A stretch of 64,000 bases of DNA from contig JAKSYS010000049.1 of NCBI GenBank assembly GCA_022925895.1, positions 62,001 through 126,000 on the forward strand. The letters are read 5' to 3'. A model generated the notes under the pieces. It was given only the letters and a program-made list of their open reading frames with translations. It did no database searches and was not told where the DNA came from. This document shows, one piece after another, positions 55,635 to 64,000 of this stretch (position 1 is the stretch's first letter; each line of letters opens with the position of its first letter). The position numbers and the translations under genes were made by a program. Source of the DNA: Fragilaria crotonensis. Its lineage: Eukaryota > Bacillariophyta > Fragilariophyceae > Fragilariales > Fragilariaceae.

Positions 55635-56923
55635 GTATCTCATATCTCATATCCCATCGTCAACGAAAATCTGCCAAGGTTTTCGTTGATCCGCAAAAAT
55701 CACAGCCCTTCCTCGAAATATTTCAAGATTCTGGATTCCTTCTGGAAGTAGGTCTACTATGTGTGCGTTTAATTTGCTCTGCTTGACAGATGCTACTACT
55801 GTCTACTGTCACTGCTGGAACAAAACATGAATGTGGTTTTCTTGCCAGATAATCATCAGATGAACAAGACGTCGTTTCTACCGTTGCATGCGCCGTAGAA
55901 ACGACGATCGATGCTAGTGCGGTGTTGTATGGTGGTTCCACACGAGGAACATTGTCAAAATGGTCGTCATTGTCGCATTCCGATGAGTGACGATCTAATA
56001 ATTTTTGGTTCCGATTTACTTTACCGTATCTGTAGACGTACCCAGTACACAGTATGACCAGGATGGAATGATTGGAAATTGGAACACATCTGTGTTTGAC
56101 ATCAAGATTCCTGTTTTGACTCAGTCAACTTGATGTTTTTGTATTTGTGGTCTGCTTTTTACGTAATGCTGGGGACAAGAATTTTACATGAACAAGAAGT
56201 CAAAATTTCTCGTTTTGGTGAATTGTTTTTACGTAACGGTGGCCCTAAGCATCTGCCTTAACCAACCCTGACAACATGTCACAACGGACGAAGTATTGCT
56301 AGCGAAGCTGGCGTTATCTAACAGGCCAGGCCTGCGCGTGGAGAAAGCAGGGAAAAAATGAGAAACTAAGGGGCGTTCTTAACTCAGCAATTTTTGGGTA
56401 GGAAGCTGGTAGGATGGTACAGTAGGAGGCAACGGTGTTGATAACACCATTATAATGCTCAAATTTGTATCCTACTTCTCCCTTCTCAACTCACATCTAA
56501 GGGGGCAAATCTGAGGTTTAACCTTATATCCGAGTTTTTGCCTTCGGGATATAAGAAGATAAAAATAGATACATCCGTTAAAAAACAAACCGAAATATTG
56601 TTCGATGAACGAGGTCGGAGTTCGAATTCTGTCATTTTACTTCCGATTTCGGAAGTTCGACATTCTGAATTCTGATTGAAATTTCTATGGGATCCGTTTA
56701 AAACAACATCTGATGGTGACATGTAACATGTCATCCTATATGGCACTAGGACACGGAAATCCGCTGTGATCTATCTCTTTTTTCCGAAGAATTCTACTTC
56801 ATAAAGTTGAAATGTCATCACAAGGTATCTGCATTCTTTTGTAACGATATACGTAAGCTGTCAATCTCTTATTTGTTTAATTCAAATAATATAACATTTA
56901 TATTCCAATCACAATGAATGATA
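55635..56923. other. Interval after the tandem units
   Basis: It includes the right TIR at 56229-56246. Open frames at 55723-55941 (-) and 56486-56746 (-) have no motif. Nothing else seen. Confidence 0.5.
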
Positions 56924-57799
56924 TTAAAGCTGCATACTTGGGTGAAACTCACGCAACACATTTGTAACAATCACGTTTCCGAACGACGTATCGTAGAGTC
57001 CCATGTCATCTTTGGGAACAATTCTGCACTTTTTAGCGTCTGGTTCACACGCTAGCTTGGCGCTCTTTCGAGAACGTCGGCGTTCCACAAACACATTTAA
57101 CAACTCATTGTTAAATACGGCTCCGCGTGAAACACGGTCTTCAACCACCAAATCATACAATTCATTATACTTTGCCAAACCTGTCTCCGACCATCCAATA
57201 CCGGTTTGTTCGGCAACCGTTTTGTGTGTTACACCGCAACGTTTTGTTTTTCTTGAAAACGTGTACTTCGGCGCCTACGACAAATGAAAATCAGTTGTTA
57301 GTGGCAATTTATAAACAACGCATTGGTGATTTCCACACTGAAAGTAAAAACGTACCACAAGCGCACGTGGATTGTCTGTCTCCAAACTGTGGCCCTGTTG
57401 GATGGTGTAAATCTTTTTTACAAGACGCCTGTCGTGAGCAATTGCGTGCTATGAATACCATGGCACACATAATATCAAAACCAAACGTACCTTGCGATGT
57501 TCTTCTTCAATTTCCGCCATCCACGTAGCACTGTAATTGATTAAAACAAGCAATAAAAACGTTTCGTCGCTAATTGACAAAATGTATTCGTGGAAATTAG
57601 GGGCATTGTCACCACAGTACTGTGCCATGATAGCGTCGCGATTCCAAATGCTTGATTTGACAACACATGGCGCGTAGATGTCAATTAGATGAACATAATT
57701 GACAATATTAGAGCGCATTGCCAATAATGTCTGAATATCGTCATCGCTGCCACTATTGCGTTTAAAGTTTGGGATGCGGCCATTAACTCCATCTGCCAT
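56924..57799 (-). CDS. Unrecognised three-exon gene (C-terminal part of a possible transposon ORF)
   Basis: Exons 57799-57491, 57394-57356 (39 nt) and 57274-56924 join in phase 0 across introns of 96 and 81 nt, each with GTACGT donor and CAG/TAG acceptor. The product begins MADGVNGRIPNFKRNSGSDD, contains SDETFLLLVLINYSATWMAE, a 13-residue exon GHSLETDNPRALV, then KYTFSRKTKRCGVTHKTVAE and GWSETGLAKYNELYDLV with a following VVEDRVSRGAVF. The W-S-x-x-G-x-x-x-Y-N-E-L-Y motif recalls repeated, element-associated diatom proteins I have seen, but I cannot name the family or a function. It may join to the exons at 57856-58368. Stop at 56924. Confidence 0.6.
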
Positions 57800-57855
57800 T
57801 AACTGTGTAAGGCATTTAAAACGACACGTGAATATTTATTGTCACCAACACGTAC

Positions 57856-58368
57856 CTCAAAAACGCAACCGCATTGTTTTAATGACGTTATTGCGATGAT
57901 CCGTATGTGTTGCGATGACAACCTTACGCATTGTAGCCCACCATTCTAATGTTGCGTCTTTGACAGGAAGGTTGCAACTCTTTATCACAAGGCCACAAAC
58001 AGAAGTAGCGCGTTGATCGTACATTCCATGTAAATCTTTTTGAAAAACTTAAGACGCCGGAACAATACGTTCTTAACGCAGTTACGTACCAAAATGCGCC
58101 TGCCTTCTGGCGTCATTTTACCGGTCATGTCAGTGGTTTCATGGTGAAGTTCCATGTTTGAAATACATGCACTTGGCAGCACCAAATGCATCGTATCCGG
58201 TTCGACCAAAGCTTGTATTTGATCATTAGCGGGCAATGCATGATACGGTTTTGAATGAGCACGCATGTTAGTTGTCGCGGTTTTATGGTCACCTTTATCA
58301 ATGCGATTTAAGTCGTCGTCAATGTCAAGACCAAGCCCTTGAAAGTTAAGTTTCTTATTTTTGCTCAT
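57856..58368 (-). CDS. Unrecognised N-terminal exon(s), probably same gene as 56924-57799
   Basis: ATG at 58368 (an in-frame ATG also exists at 58416) starts MSKNKKLNFQGLGLDIDDDL, then KPYHALPANDQIQALVEPDT, MELHHETTDMTGKMTPEGRR. After about 58055 the coding signal continues in another frame (DLHGMYDQRATSVCGLVIKS, LPVKDATLEWWATMRKVVIA, THTDHRNNVIKTMRLRF) up to a GTACG donor at 57855. A 38-nt GT-AG segment near 58060-58100 could be an intron, or there is a one-base shift. The 53-nt gap 57803-57855 has intron-like ends, but the phase does not fit the next exon as written. Divergent from the GNAT/Ulp1 gene. Function unknown. Confidence 0.5.
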
Positions 58369-58416
58369 TGTTGCAACAACTAAACGGATTATGACATGAT
58401 GGCAAGGAAATGACAT

Positions 58417-59638
58417 GCATTCGAATGAAATATTTGTTGCATTAATATGCGCGAAAGTTGTTTTGAAAATAATAGTTAATTCAAATGAATTATACTTAAT
58501 AAAGTTTGGGTAGAGATTGTATCATTGAGGATTTAAGTAGTGCACATTATCAATTCTCCGAGCGTGTACGGGACACACATTATTATTACATAGACTACTA
58601 CTAAAGCTCCTTTTCAAAAGGTGTGTTTACGCTGCGATGCAACACTTAGTATTACTAAGATTGTATGCATAGTCAGGGCATACAGTAGCTACCTGCAGTG
58701 CTATGCATTGGAGTACTTGATACAGTGCACGAATTTTCGGTAGCCGTACTACCGTACGCGTAGGGACATTGGCGACCCGTATTCTGAATAGCCGTTATTC
58801 CAACGTTAAGTTTCCCCGACTTTTTCCAACTCGTGAGATTTGCACAAAGTGAACTGTTGTTGTCCCCATTCACTCTCATCACTTCCTTCATCATTCTTTT
58901 CTCAAACTTTGCTTCTTTTCAAAAAACGATCACCCATTGTAAGTAATGCCATCAGACAGATGACATGTGGCGATTTTGTTCGAATCAGAGGTCAAACCAT
59001 TGTGTTTTTGCAAAAGAAGTGACATGTGTTGAATGAAGATCGTTTGCTGTCAGCACTGCACCGTATTGCTGTACACTACTGTACAGTACTGTACGCCAAT
59101 ACTGCCATATCATTCCTACGTGACTAGTGCAGTGGTGCGGCATAATTTTGTACTGTCACACGGTGCGACAGTACTGTTACATACCTCATACGGTTAGACA
59201 GTACTGTTACATACACATTACGTAGCCCATATACGGCAAAGCAGTAACGAAACAACTCCCCACCTCTAACAACTGCTATGTGCTCGTCTCACCTGATTGC
59301 CTTCTTTGCTCTCTCCCACAGCAAGTTCAACAAACCATTTATTTGATTTGTTCTCATTTCTTTGTTGCTGGCGGCTGTGACAATTCAACCAACCAGTATT
59401 TTTGAGGCAAGGATTCATACACCAATTGCACATTAGCTGTGGGGGCTAGTCACCTGCAAGAATCTTGCTCTTGATTGAGTATTGCTGACTCCACGTCGTG
59501 ATTCACTAGCAAAGCAGCGTGTGCTTGTGGTTACGTGCATTCCTTGACGAAAAACAGTCACCAACATTCATTCGAGGTTTCTGTTTTCATCGAAAATCAT
59601 TGGCTGGAGATAATCACAGCATCGTCATCAACCGAGTC
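58417..59638. promoter_or_regulatory. Divergent intergenic region between two element-like genes
   Basis: About 1.2 kb separates the minus-strand gene starting at 58368/58416 from the plus-strand gene starting at 59639, so it would hold both upstream regions. The part 59040-59230 has dense AGTACTGTACAGTAC words and a direct repeat (CAGTACTGTTACATAC twice, about 59167 and 59199). No core promoter element was identified. Confidence 0.4.
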
Positions 59639-62600
59639 ATGGAAGCCGGTCGTGAACCCGCCAAAGAAGGCAGCAACAGCATCACCGAGGAAAATGAAGG
59701 TCCCACGGACAAATTAATTCAGACCATTGATGCCGTAGATTTAACGCACGACATGAACAAGGGCAAAAGTGCAGAGACCAAAATCCCAAAAAAACAAGTA
59801 GGGATGGCGAAAATGGAAAGCATGTTTCTTGCAATTGAAAAACTTGATCCTGGTTCAAACTTGACAGATGCGACGCATCCCTCTGGGATTGAAAACCAAC
59901 CCACGATCCATGACGTCGATGCTACTGATTCCAAATCGACGAAATCAACTATGACATCTATGAAGCCGACAACGCTGAACGATCCCATTGATGTTGATGC
60001 TACCATTCTTGTTCCTGCCGATATTGATGTCCTTGCCTATCGTGACGACGAGGTTGCTTTCATTGTTCCCCATCAACTCAAATCCGTTTATGGATTCTCT
60101 GGCGTAGATGAATTCTTGATGAAAGATAACGACGCCCGCAATGCGAGACATGCGGTGCGATCCGCATTTGATTTGCAACCCAGAACTGCCGGATATGGAG
60201 AGATTGATCTTTACCGCTGCCAGCATTGGTACAAAGATCTCCGATTTGCGTCGCTTATTGACAAACCCGGCGATGGTGATCACACTTGGTATTTTCGCCT
60301 TGTTGTCATAAACCCATCTGCTCCCGATTGTAACCTGGTGAAGAACAAACATTTGCAACCTCGCATTGCCAAGTTTAAGGAGTTGGCACTTAAGTTTTAT
60401 GTCAGTGGTTTTGCTCCAAAGTCAACAACAACATCGTCCATTCGGTTAGCATTGGAAAATGAGATTACTATCATGATTGTAACGAAGAAGAAAGCAGGAC
60501 CCATCCATACGTGGAAACCGATGTGGGAAGAAAAAAATCAAGGAATGAAGGTTGTTGCAGCGGTCACCTTTAGTCGCACGTTTCCTTCGCGAAAGGAAAG
60601 GCACGATGTTGCCGCGTTCATTTCCTGGCTTCTTGTTGCCAAGCATGATACATTGCACCCAACGCAAATTAATGGCTGGCGAAGGCAAGGGTTTGGATTA
60701 TTTTTGATTATTGCAATGATCAAATATTGTTTTGCAAACGACAATGCTACCAAGACATTGGAGATCTTTTTGCAATCCTACGAACCGTCTGCTTTTCATT
60801 TCTACACCATGCTTGGGTTTAAGCAAATAAACGATCATTTCGATGATGGATTTTCAATGCTTCCGAGACATGTGAGGCATCATTTGTCAGCATTCAAATC
60901 TGCGGAATTCAAAATTTCAATCTTCCATGCATATGAAAAGGATGACCCCAACTCCGTTGTTTATCAACTCATGCATTTGCGTTCTGGATGCCTGCGTCAT
61001 TTCCAACTTGCCCCTGCTGATGAAGCACAAGCTGTTTCACAGGACGCATCTGACTCAAACAATGCTTGGAAACTTTGGTGTGAATTTCCACCACCCATAG
61101 TTCGCGGAATACGTCTGCACTATTCTGACTCTACTATGCGACAATTGTTTGTTGGCCTTCCTTTTGTGAAAGCATTGCTTCCACCTCCGTATGCAAGTGT
61201 TCCTCCTTTGACGACCATGTTTGTTAAAGGAGAAGTGCGTATTGAGCGTCGGCTGTTGCATACAGAAGCACATGGAGTGAAATGGATGCAAAGTGGAGAG
61301 CTTGACTTGATGATGGCGATTCTTTTGTGCGATGGACGGTATCAAGATTTATGTTTTGTCATGCCATGCTGTTACTGTGATTCGATCGCAATTGCTTTTG
61401 CTAAGTTCGTCGAATATCAGCGTGCCTTAAAGATGGTCAAACTCGGCAAGGAACAAGATCTTGATCCTGTTAAGCTTGCGCAAGCCATCCTGGACCGATT
61501 CAAAGCTCCTGTGACTCAACTTGCAAGCGATTATTGCAAGTTGAGAAACCACCTGGTGCAGCATGTGATTCACCCAAACCCCGGGATCTTAGATCGTCGG
61601 ATGATTGTCTTTCCATGCAACGAAAATGAAAGCCATTGGAGTGCCACTTTTGTCTTTAACGCTGCGTACAACACGTCTGAAGTCGAAAAAAGGAATAAAG
61701 ATGGATTGCGTGCGTGTTTTTTTCGATACTGCAGTATGGACACAAATGGCCGACGCAATGTTCCAATTTCCCAAGGCATCTTGTGGTTCTTGAATTTATG
61801 TTCGAGTTACGATGCGCACGAAAAAAAACATTCGGACCCATCAGAAGGCAAGTTGGAGTGGCTGTCACCTTTTGGTGAAGCATTGGATGGAAATATGCTT
61901 GGCACACCTACTTTTCCCGCACTTCATTTGCCTTTGAATTCCGACATTCTTCCGAAGCAATCCAACGATGACACTTACAATTGTGCCTTTGGTGTCATAG
62001 CAACTTTAGCAATGGTCCTGCGTGATCTGATTGTTGATGATGCTACATTCGATGACCAATTCTCGGCGACAGCATTGGAGTTGAAAAAGTGTGCATTGAA
62101 GAACGAAATGTATTGCGACATGCCTTATAAGGATTTGCAACCACCTTGGGTATCGCTGCCCAAAATCAAGAGGGAATCTTTTCTTCCCGAGTTGCGAGAG
62201 CAGTGGTTTGTCTTATTCGACCGTTTGGCAAAGCTTCAATTCGATGTTGAGCCCAAGAAAGTTTTTGCTGATTATCTTGTCCCTGATGTTTACACAAACA
62301 ACTTGCCTCTAATCTCGCAATGGCCAGTTGGAAACCAAGACATTTTGTTGGAAGCAAAGGCAGCACCTTCGCCATCGCCGAAAAAGGTCCGTGCTCAGAC
62401 ACAACGAAAGCTTTTGCCAAAGGCACGGCTCAAGACGGGAACAACAATCCAATCTGATTCGACTGCATTATCTGCAATTCATGAGCAGACCGAAGCATCA
62501 AAGCCAACAAACGACGAAGCGGCAAGAGTGAACATTAATCACTCCGACGAAGCCAATGTTTTGACGCAATCTGACCATGTGGCAACAAACGACAACAATC

Positions 62601-63754
62601 GTATTGAAGGAGCCAATGTTTTGTTGCTAACGCCAGAAAAAGGAAGTGCGAATATGGATGTTCCCGAAAGCGCAGCTGGTGCATCAATGGAAAGGGCTGT
62701 ATTAAATGCTGACGTGCAGACAGAGGCAAGCGCAAACATCACACAAAGTCAAACCTTGGCATCTGATACGAAAACATTCGAACCAAAACCGCTCGTTGTT
62801 CCTTTGAAGCGCAAAACGGATGCAGTTGAAGATATGGCGGAGGCGTTTCTTAAGAAGATTCGAATCAAAGATCCCCTCGATGCAAAGAAACTGGAAAAGG
62901 CTATTATTCCTTTCCCAGATCCAACACCAAAGTTCTGTACGCAATCAAAGGCACTGTGTGAGAAGCTTGCTACAGAATACGGAGTTACTGGACTACCTAC
63001 ACCGACCATTATGAAACGATCGGACTATGAAGCGGAAATTGAAGAGTACATCGAGCAAAGCTTCAAGGCTTGGAAATGGCATACAAAGGCTCAGCATCAA
63101 GCTGAGCTTGATCGCTGGGCAAGGAAGAAAAATATTAATGGTATTTCCAAGGAGACCATTCGTGACATTGACATGATGATCAAAGCCTTGCAAGACGAGC
63201 GAGCAAAATTCCGAAAATTCTTTGCCAACGAATTTAAGTGCACTCAGAAAACATTGGTACAGAGTGTGAGGTTTGATAAAGCAACGAATTCATTCCGAGC
63301 GAAATTGGTTTGGACAGAGGAGGTTCCGGTCTTTCCACCTCAAACCAACAACCAAAAGCAAAAGACTCCACAGAAAGCATCGCATTATGATTACATTCGG
63401 CAAGAAGAAGAAATCGATGTGGAGGAAGAATGGGTCAAATCTGAATTCCAACCCATGTTTGATCAAATCATAAATATGCGCCAGGAGGAATCCAACTGGA
63501 CTCAGGTTCCGCGAGATGTGGAAGTCTTTATTGGTAAGAAAAGATCATCCGAATTCGATATTGCCCAGAAAGAAAAAGCAGAATTGTCGACACTGCTGAA
63601 TTGGATAAAAGAATTGAGAAGGAAATTGAAGAAATTGAAATGGAACGACGCAAATCCTCTCAGAAAAAACGCAAGGGAAGATCAGAGAAAGGCATTACTG
63701 ATAAACCCGCGAAAGCGGTTATATCAGAACAGAGGCTCTTGCGTTCTTCTCTGA
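59639..63754 (+). CDS. Large GNAT acetyltransferase + Ulp1-like cysteine protease fusion
   Basis: First in-frame ATG 59639 (MEAGREPAKEG), 1371 aa as one frame. The acidic/Thr-rich N-terminus is followed by a GNAT-like fold with motif A GWRRQGFGLFLI (about 345) and the F-Y-x-x-L-G-F end motif AFHFYTMLGFKQI (about 386). The central part holds a Ulp1/C48-like peptidase pattern: His in NESHWSATFVFN (about 666), Asp in CSMDTNG (about 701), Gln in KQSNDD (about 774) and Cys in TYNCAFG (about 782). A Ser/Thr/Ala linker, KRK clusters and a charged coiled-coil tail follow. Ulp1 enzymes cut SUMO-like tags; here the substrate is unknown. The Lys/Glu-rich coding signal after about 63570 is in another frame and stays open to the window edge; removal of a 35-nt GT-AG stretch (63534-63568) would connect it, otherwise it is a frameshift. 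Similar genes are repeated in diatom genomes and may belong to transposons. Confidence 0.7.
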   Translation: MEAGREPAKEGSNSITEENEGPTDKLIQTIDAVDLTHDMNKGKSAETKIPKKQVGMAKMESMFLAIEKLDPGSNLTDATHPSGIENQPTIHDVDATDSKSTKSTMTSMKPTTLNDPIDVDATILVPADIDVLAYRDDEVAFIVPHQLKSVYGFSGVDEFLMKDNDARNARHAVRSAFDLQPRTAGYGEIDLYRCQHWYKDLRFASLIDKPGDGDHTWYFRLVVINPSAPDCNLVKNKHLQPRIAKFKELALKFYVSGFAPKSTTTSSIRLALENEITIMIVTKKKAGPIHTWKPMWEEKNQGMKVVAAVTFSRTFPSRKERHDVAAFISWLLVAKHDTLHPTQINGWRRQGFGLFLIIAMIKYCFANDNATKTLEIFLQSYEPSAFHFYTMLGFKQINDHFDDGFSMLPRHVRHHLSAFKSAEFKISIFHAYEKDDPNSVVYQLMHLRSGCLRHFQLAPADEAQAVSQDASDSNNAWKLWCEFPPPIVRGIRLHYSDSTMRQLFVGLPFVKALLPPPYASVPPLTTMFVKGEVRIERRLLHTEAHGVKWMQSGELDLMMAILLCDGRYQDLCFVMPCCYCDSIAIAFAKFVEYQRALKMVKLGKEQDLDPVKLAQAILDRFKAPVTQLASDYCKLRNHLVQHVIHPNPGILDRRMIVFPCNENESHWSATFVFNAAYNTSEVEKRNKDGLRACFFRYCSMDTNGRRNVPISQGILWFLNLCSSYDAHEKKHSDPSEGKLEWLSPFGEALDGNMLGTPTFPALHLPLNSDILPKQSNDDTYNCAFGVIATLAMVLRDLIVDDATFDDQFSATALELKKCALKNEMYCDMPYKDLQPPWVSLPKIKRESFLPELREQWFVLFDRLAKLQFDVEPKKVFADYLVPDVYTNNLPLISQWPVGNQDILLEAKAAPSPSPKKVRAQTQRKLLPKARLKTGTTIQSDSTALSAIHEQTEASKPTNDEAARVNINHSDEANVLTQSDHVATNDNNRIEGANVLLLTPEKGSANMDVPESAAGASMERAVLNADVQTEASANITQSQTLASDTKTFEPKPLVVPLKRKTDAVEDMAEAFLKKIRIKDPLDAKKLEKAIIPFPDPTPKFCTQSKALCEKLATEYGVTGLPTPTIMKRSDYEAEIEEYIEQSFKAWKWHTKAQHQAELDRWARKKNINGISKETIRDIDMMIKALQDERAKFRKFFANEFKCTQKTLVQSVRFDKATNSFRAKLVWTEEVPVFPPQTNNQKQKTPQKASHYDYIRQEEEIDVEEEWVKSEFQPMFDQIINMRQEESNWTQVPRDVEVFIGKKRSSEFDIAQKEKAELSTLLNWIKELRRKLKKLKWNDANPLRKNAREDQRKALLINPRKRLYQNRGSCVLL

Positions 63755-64000
63755 ATAAGGATGTTCTCAAAGGTTTGGATGCCACAGATGAGGATGATGA
63801 CTGGTGGGATTCTCAGTTGAAGAATTTGAAGGCTTTGAAAGACCCTCCTCCACGAAAGACAATTACAGTTGAAGGCAAATGGCTTGGAAAGACATCGGAT
63901 GGTAAAACGCCAACACTGGAAGAAGATTACGTCCGCAAAACCTTTGGCGATTGCTTCACTGATGAATTGAAACAATCTAAACGAGGCTGGGTTGACATCC
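63569..64000 (+). CDS. Continuation of the GNAT/Ulp1 gene in a second frame, cut by window edge
   Basis: Open to position 64000: ERKSRIVDTAELDKRIEKE, then EIEMERRKSSQKKRKGRSEK, LLRSSLNKDVLKGLDATDED, WWDSQLKNLKALKDPPPRK and EEDYVRKTFGDCFTDELKQS. Strongly charged and coiled-coil-like, with a probable nuclear signal (KKRKGR). The competing frame used to 63754 is Leu/Lys-rich and ends at a stop, so this frame is the likelier real C-terminal region. Confidence 0.55.

Larger units (their letters stand above)
50746..56246. mobile_element. 5.5-kb TIR-bounded element containing a tandem duplication
   Basis: AGGGCCACCGTTACGTAA at 50746-50763 is matched perfectly by its complement at 56229-56246. The block contains the two 2.4-kb tandem units and AT-rich flanks but no recognisable transposase, so it would be a non-autonomous element if real. 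No target duplication is visible, and the exact class is unknown. Confidence 0.5.

Noticed and set aside
59639-63754. Reading the Ulp1-like domain as an adenain-type protease of a Polinton-like element
   Set aside because: No capsid, packaging ATPase, protein-primed polymerase or integrase is seen nearby, the protein is far larger, and it is fused to a GNAT domain; there is no support for a virus-like element.
1-64000. tRNA, rRNA or other structured RNA genes
   Set aside because: No cloverleaf with convincing A and B boxes and no rRNA-like segment was found by eye; a covariance-model scan would be needed to exclude them.

Overview
The window looks like a stretch of a diatom (stramenopile) nuclear genome. 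The evidence is Ty1/copia elements with the RQVDD-type reverse transcriptase seen in diatom 'CoDi'-like lineages, a plant-style LRR receptor-like protein, an AP2-like 'HVKWAGK...LGTF' regulator, fused GNAT/Ulp1 genes of the kind common in diatom repeats, and short GT-AG introns (mostly 50-96 nt, often GTACG donors and CTAAC-like branch sites). The species is not identifiable by eye; a pennate diatom is a guess.

Layout. 1-3023: 3' part of a copia element, apparently open in the part seen. 3.2-3.6 kb: a possible coding exon. 4.1-7.0 kb (-): a multi-frame DDE transposase gene. 7.2-12.4 kb: gene-poor, repeat-rich (a TGTCAGCA minisatellite, a 133-bp direct repeat, a 1.03-kb TIR element, a pair of inverted repeat arms). 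12.5-15.6 kb: two host genes, a transcription-type cyclin (+) and an LRR/transmembrane receptor-like protein (-), ending convergently. 15.8-16.2 kb: a hAT-type MITE with an 8-bp target duplication. 16.9-20.35 kb: a pogo-like DNA transposon with its own terminal repeats, which also match three ~135-165-bp MITEs at 16.6, 24.7 and 44.3 kb. 20.4-26.3 kb: AT-rich, no confident gene. 26.4-29.9 kb: two convergent host genes, an AP2-like/Gln-rich nuclear protein (+) and a LAMMER (CLK) splicing kinase (-). 30161-42082: a structurally complete 11.9-kb copia element (-) with 903-bp near-identical LTRs, a 5-bp target duplication and about 5 kb of extra coding-like sequence before gag. 43.3-44.3 kb: retroelement debris. 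44732-49180 (+): a 1482-aa URB2/NPA2 ribosome-biogenesis protein. 49.4-50.6 kb (-): decayed second pogo copy. 50746-56246: an 18-bp TIR-bounded block holding a 2.4-kb tandem duplication. 56.9-58.4 kb (-): multi-exon unrecognised gene, divergent from a very large GNAT + Ulp1-like protease gene (59639 to beyond the right edge).

Host functions present are transcription/splicing control (cyclin, LAMMER kinase, AP2-like factor), rRNA maturation (URB2) and surface recognition (LRR protein). Nothing suggests an operon or joint pathway; host genes sit as small islands between transposons. Several host and transposon genes show one- or two-base frame changes, and the two tandem copies at 50.9-55.6 kb differ mainly by homopolymer indels, so some apparent frameshifts may be assembly errors. 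All homology statements come from reading motifs by eye; no database search was run.
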